A stretch of DNA of 8,851 nucleotides, from the NCBI GenBank assembly GCA_015486895.1, contig WFQT01000015.1, positions 1-8,851 of the forward strand, written 5' to 3'. Position numbers and translations under genes: made by a program. Of the stretch, positions 5,812 through 8,851 are shown piece by piece. This DNA comes from Anaerolineae bacterium. Its GTDB lineage: Bacteria; Chloroflexota; Anaerolineae; JAADDB01. The notes below the pieces were generated by a model. The model searched no databases, was not told where the DNA came from, and saw nothing but the letters and a program-made list of their open reading frames with translations. Positions within the stretch are counted from its first letter, which is position 1. Every line of letters begins with the position of its first letter.

Positions 5812-7470
5812 ATGCGACGGACAAAACTGTTAAGTTTGTTGATCGTGGCCATCATGCTCTTGAGCGTGCTGGCAGCATGTGGTACGAAGGCAACGCCGGC
5901 ACCTACCAAAGCCCCGGCACCCACTAAAGCGGCAACGAAAGCACCGGCGCCGACCAAGGCACCGGCACCAACCAAAGCACCGACTAAGGCACTTGAAGCG
6001 AAACCCATCATTATCGGCACCACCGACAAGGTCACCGTACTTGATCCGGCGGATTCCTATGATTTCCACACCTGGGAAATCCACCACAACACTATGGATA
6101 CCTTGTTGCATTACAAGCCAGGGACGACTAACCTGGAACCGGGTATTGCGGTGGGCATGCCTACGGTTAGCGCGGACGGCAAGACCTACACTTTCAAGAT
6201 CCGTCCCGGCCTCAAGTTCAACGATGGCACGCCAGTGGATGCCAAGGCCGTTAAATGGTCCATTGACAGGGTAATCAAGCTCAAAGGTGATCCCAATTGG
6301 CTCGTTACCAGCTTCGTGGACCATGTGGATGTGGTCGATGCCCTGACAGTCAACTTTGTTCTCAAGGAAGCAACTAACTATTTCCCCATGTTGGTCGCTA
6401 CCCAGCCGTACTCGCCTTTGAATCCGAATTGCTATCCGGCGGACAAGTTCGCACCAGATAGCACCTGCGGCGGCTACGGGCCCTACAAGATCACCAAGTG
6501 GGTGCGTGACGTCGAATTGGATTTGGAAGCAAATCCCAATTACAAGGGCGATTTCATGCCTAAGACTAAGAAGATCATCGTCAAGTACTTCTCTGATGCC
6601 ACAACTATGCGCTTAGCACTGGAGAATGGCGAGATCGACATTGCTACCAAGAAGCTTAACCCCACTGACTACGAAGATTTGGCGAAGAACCCGAAGCTAC
6701 AAGTGGTGAAGGGCCCTGGCTCTTTGATCCGCTACATTTGCTTCAATGTCAAGACAAAACCCTTCGATAATGTCAAAGTGCGTGAAGCTATCGCTGCAGC
6801 AGTGGATCGTGACGCTATCGTTTCTAAGGCGTTCTTAGGTACCCATGAACCGTTATACAGCATGGTTCCCATGGGAATGTGGAGCCACACTGATGCTTTC
6901 AAGACCAAGTATGGTGTGCGCAACCTGGACATGGCTAAGAAACTGCTTAGCGGTGCCGGCTTCAGCGCTGATAAGCCTTTGAAGATGGATCTCTGGTGGA
7001 CGCCATCCCATTATGGCGAGACCGAAGCAGACGTCGTCTCTGTCATCAAAGACGCACTGGAAGAAACCGGCATGATCAAGGTTAGCTTGCAGAGCGCCGA
7101 GTGGTCTACATACAAAGAATACATGAACGCTGGCAGTATGCCTGTCTTCATGTTAGGCTGGTATCCTGACTACCTGGACCCGGATGACTACACGGCTCCT
7201 TTCGCCGAGACCGGTGCTTCGAAAGATATGGGTATCTTCTACAGCAATCCGAAGATGGACAAGCTGTTGCAAGAAGGTCGAGCCGCCAAAGATCTCCGCG
7301 GAGCCGATCGTGAGAAGATCTACGATGAAATCCAGACACTGTGGGCGAACGACGTGCCGACTTTGCCGTTGAGCCAAGGTGCTCTCTTCGTGGTAGCCCA
7401 GAAGAACATTACGGGCGTCGTCCTCGATCCGAATATGCTGGTTCACTATTTCTTGTTCGAACGGAAATAA
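5812..7470 (+). CDS. ABC transporter solute-binding lipoprotein, family 5 (peptide/nickel/opine type)
   Basis: A 552-residue extracytoplasmic binding protein that would capture a peptide, sugar or other solute and deliver it to the permeases encoded downstream. Residues 1-23 form a lipoprotein signal: positively charged MRRTK, a hydrophobic core and lipobox LAAC with the lipidated Cys23. Residues 25-62 are a Pro/Ala/Thr/Lys linker of PAPTKA repeats that would hold the domain away from the membrane. The binding domain begins near residue 65. Family 5 features include LDPADSYD, an early LEPGIAVGMPTVSADGKTYT-type segment, and VKVREAIAAAVDRDAIV (321-337), the conserved VRxAIxxAxDRxxI helix. Length and architecture match DppA/OppA-type proteins. 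The ATG at 5812 is fixed by GGAGG 6 nt upstream and by the signal peptide; the in-frame ATG at 5737 would bury the signal. The ligand cannot be predicted. Confidence 0.95.
   Translation: MRRTKLLSLLIVAIMLLSVLAACGTKATPAPTKAPAPTKAATKAPAPTKAPAPTKAPTKALEAKPIIIGTTDKVTVLDPADSYDFHTWEIHHNTMDTLLHYKPGTTNLEPGIAVGMPTVSADGKTYTFKIRPGLKFNDGTPVDAKAVKWSIDRVIKLKGDPNWLVTSFVDHVDVVDALTVNFVLKEATNYFPMLVATQPYSPLNPNCYPADKFAPDSTCGGYGPYKITKWVRDVELDLEANPNYKGDFMPKTKKIIVKYFSDATTMRLALENGEIDIATKKLNPTDYEDLAKNPKLQVVKGPGSLIRYICFNVKTKPFDNVKVREAIAAAVDRDAIVSKAFLGTHEPLYSMVPMGMWSHTDAFKTKYGVRNLDMAKKLLSGAGFSADKPLKMDLWWTPSHYGETEADVVSVIKDALEETGMIKVSLQSAEWSTYKEYMNAGSMPVFMLGWYPDYLDPDDYTAPFAETGASKDMGIFYSNPKMDKLLQEGRAAKDLRGADREKIYDEIQTLWANDVPTLPLSQGALFVVAQKNITGVVLDPNMLVHYFLFERK
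5896..5991 (+). repeat. Degenerate 18-bp tandem repeat encoding the PAPTKA linker
   Basis: Four PAPTKA units (residues 29-34, 35-40, 45-50, 51-56) interspersed with shortened ATKA and PTKA units. At DNA level the units are similar but vary at third codon positions, so the repeat has been kept at protein level. Unit number could vary between strains by slippage or recombination. Confidence 0.85.
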
Positions 7471-7490
7471 ACTTTTCCACCCGAGCTTAC

Positions 7491-7518
7491 AGGGCGGCAC
7501 CGGTACCGGTGCCGCCCT
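7491..7518 (+). other. Perfect 28-bp palindrome in the gap between binding-protein and permease genes
   Basis: The half-site AGGGCGGCACCGGT (7491-7504) is followed directly by its exact reverse complement (7505-7518). In RNA it would form a very GC-rich hairpin of about 12 bp with a tetraloop. It begins 20 nt after the binding-protein stop codon and ends 24 nt before the permease start. The following TTCCATTCT is only mildly T-rich, so it is a poor intrinsic terminator. In many binding-protein operons such a hairpin protects the upstream message from 3' exonucleases and lowers permease expression; that role is inferred here. Confidence 0.85.
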
Positions 7519-7542
7519 TCCATTCTGTACCAAGGAGAGGTG

Positions 7543-8559
7543 ATGTCGCTTCGTTCCTATATTGTCACTAGAATTCTGCTGACCATCCCTATGCTTTGGA
7601 TACTGGTCACTTTAGTTTTCTTCATTTTGCGAGTTATGCCTGGTGACCCGGTCTTGGCCATGATGAGACCGGGTACCCCGAAGAAGTACTTAGACCAATT
7701 ACGCCATGAAATGGGCATCGACCGGCCTGTTATAGTGCAATACGGCGATTATCTGTGGAACCTGGCCCAGGGACATTTGGGCACCTCTTTAGCGCCTGTC
7801 AAAGGTCGCCCTATTGCCAAGGACTTGTGGAACAAATTCCCGGCTACCTTAGAGCTTTCCATTGTTTCCTTTTTCATTACCATTTTAGTTGGCGTTTCCA
7901 CAGGAACGTACGCCGCCTATAAACGGAAAAGTGCAACCGATTACACCTTCCGTTTATACAGTATTATCATCTACGCCATTCCCGTCTTCTGGCTTGGTTT
8001 GATGTTGCAGCTTATCTTCGGTGTTTACTTACACTGGCTACCGGTAGCCGGCCGCATCGATGACCTTTCATTAGCGCCGAGAACCATCACTGGCCTCTAC
8101 CTCGTGGACAGTGTCATTACCGGTAATTGGCCTAGCTTTGTTAACTCTTTGAAGCACCTGATCTTACCATCGGTCACTTTGGGATTATACTTATCCGGTA
8201 TTTTCACCCGGCTTACCCGCTCAAACATGCTTAATACTTTACAGCAGGATTTCGTCACCGCTGCCCGAGCTCGCGGGATATCCGAGCCTCGTGTTGTCGT
8301 TCGACATGCCCTCAAAAATGCCTTCATTCCTATTCTAACTATGATGGGGTTACAGTTTGCGTTGCTTTTAGCCGGTGCGGTGCTCACAGAAAGTACTTTC
8401 TCCTGGCCTGGGCTGGGGCGCTTCTTAGTAGAACGGATCAGCTATCGGGATTTTCCATCTATTCAGGGAACGGTGGCTTTCTTCGCTGTGTTGGTAGCCC
8501 TTGTCAGTTTATCCGTTGATGTTTTATACGCCTACCTGGACCCGCGCATTCGCTATTAG
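7543..8559 (+). CDS. ABC transporter permease, DppB/OppB-like
   Basis: A 338-residue inner-membrane subunit of the binding-protein-dependent transport type. The first membrane segment is at about residues 9-30, followed by the family hallmark RVMPGDP (30-36). The conserved GIDRPVIVQYGDYLWN (58-73) and HLGTS (78-82) precede the core membrane segments (about 104-126, 138-162, 206-224, 262-284 and 308-331). The cytoplasmic EAA loop that contacts the ATPase is FVTAARARGISEPRVVVRHALKNA (237-260; split here as FVTAARARG and the remainder). The protein ends with YLDPRIRY, typical of DppB. AAGGAG (7532-7537) is 5 nt before the ATG at 7543, preferred over an in-frame GTG at 7540. It lies 72 bp after the binding-protein gene and its stop is 15 bp before the next permease start, so the three genes form one operon. 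Confidence 0.95.
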   Translation: MSLRSYIVTRILLTIPMLWILVTLVFFILRVMPGDPVLAMMRPGTPKKYLDQLRHEMGIDRPVIVQYGDYLWNLAQGHLGTSLAPVKGRPIAKDLWNKFPATLELSIVSFFITILVGVSTGTYAAYKRKSATDYTFRLYSIIIYAIPVFWLGLMLQLIFGVYLHWLPVAGRIDDLSLAPRTITGLYLVDSVITGNWPSFVNSLKHLILPSVTLGLYLSGIFTRLTRSNMLNTLQQDFVTAARARGISEPRVVVRHALKNAFIPILTMMGLQFALLLAGAVLTESTFSWPGLGRFLVERISYRDFPSIQGTVAFFAVLVALVSLSVDVLYAYLDPRIRY

Positions 8560-8562
8560 AGA

Positions 8563-8568
8563 GGAGGG
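8563..8568 (+). promoter_or_regulatory. Shine-Dalgarno site that fixes a TTG start
   Basis: GGAGGG at 8563-8568 stands 6 nt before the TTG at 8575. In that frame a stop codon (8557-8559, shared with the upstream gene's end) lies just before it, and no ATG or GTG occurs between, so TTG is the only reasonable start for the following gene. Confidence 0.8.
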
Positions 8569-8574
8569 CAGAGA

Positions 8575-8851
8575 TTGAACGACTTAGAGCAAGCTAGACT
8601 TATCACCCGCTTCTTGCGCGGACGCAAATGGTATGGCAGCGAGTGGTATATTACTGTTGCCGGGGCATTTATTCTTATCATTGTAATCGCAGGCACCATT
8701 CTGGCCCCGATCCTGGCACCATATAACCCCATCAAGGCCGCCGGAGGACGCTTTGCTTCCCCGGGAAGGGGTAGTGTAGTCATTGTGGTTCCAGTAGGTA
8801 CCGCGGGAATTAGCCGGCCGGAAGATTTAGTCGGCAAAAAGGTGGGTGACA
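8575..8851 (+). CDS. Second ABC transporter permease, DppC-like N terminus with atypical extracytoplasmic region (partial)
   Basis: The first 92 residues are present; the rest runs off the window. A short charged cytoplasmic head (1-24, RFLRGRKWYGSEWY) precedes one membrane segment (about 25-45) that ends in ILAPILAPYNP (42-52), the typical end of the first DppC helix. DppC proteins usually reach a GTDxxGRD motif some 20-35 residues later. Here it is absent through residue 92. Instead residues 67-92 read SVVIVVPVGTAGISRPEDLV and then GKKVGD, which looks like the (S/P)xDLKGKKVG strand-turn of periplasmic binding proteins. I infer an inserted or fused domain in the first periplasmic loop. Its position directly after the DppB-like gene indicates that it is the partner permease of the transporter. 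It starts with TTG. Confidence 0.8.
   Translation, partial: MNDLEQARLITRFLRGRKWYGSEWYITVAGAFILIIVIAGTILAPILAPYNPIKAAGGRFASPGRGSVVIVVPVGTAGISRPEDLVGKKVGD

Noticed and set aside
5583..6035. Minus-strand frame with repeated GALVGAG units, resembling a glycine-rich repeat protein
   Set aside because: It is the antisense image of the PAPTKA linker repeat in the binding lipoprotein.
1..8851. CRISPR array, phage or toxin-antitoxin system
   Set aside because: No spaced direct repeats, phage genes or small paired antitoxin/toxin frames were seen; the only tandem repeat is the coding linker.

Overview
The window most likely comes from a Chloroflexota (Anaerolineae-like) bacterium, probably a metagenome or single-cell assembly. 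The evidence is moderate GC, bacterial sigma70-type promoters, strong Shine-Dalgarno sites, a lipoprotein with a long Pro/Ala/Thr/Lys linker as is common in Chloroflexota, and a mevalonate-type isoprenoid gene set. The taxonomy is inference, because no marker gene is present. The first 22 bases are not genome. They contain the complete 19-base Tn5/Nextera mosaic end, so the left edge is an untrimmed library adapter and natural sequence begins near base 23.

Left part (23-2175, minus strand): the N-terminal third of a class II HMG-CoA reductase (cut by the contig edge), a spacer of about 320 bp with a likely terminator, and an uncharacterised radical SAM protein whose cluster motif is CX4CX2C. 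At about 2260-2330 two promoters stand back to back: one for the radical SAM gene and a perfect-consensus one for a tRNA-Val(TAC).

Middle (2333-5588, plus strand): tRNA-Val followed by a strong intrinsic terminator, then two overlapping genes. These are a DUF126/aconitase-X-type small subunit (probable phosphomevalonate dehydratase small subunit) and isopentenyl phosphate kinase. They are followed by a YedA-like EamA/DMT transporter and an atypical SDR (NmrA/Ycf39-like) NAD(P)-binding protein. HMG-CoA reductase makes mevalonate; phosphomevalonate dehydratase and isopentenyl phosphate kinase act late in the archaeal-type mevalonate pathway. The mevalonate kinase, the dehydratase large subunit and the UbiD-like decarboxylase are not in view.

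Right part (5589-8851, plus strand): an ABC importer operon of the peptide/nickel/opine (Dpp/Opp) type. It has a consensus-like promoter, a leader of about 160 nt, a family 5 solute-binding lipoprotein, a perfect 28-bp palindrome in the intercistronic gap, a DppB-like permease, and the start of a second permease that uses a TTG start. The second permease departs from DppC proteins after its first membrane segment: the usual GTDxxGRD region is not reached, and the sequence there resembles part of a periplasmic binding protein. The two most interesting points are the archaeal-type mevalonate genes in a bacterium-like setting and this unusual permease.
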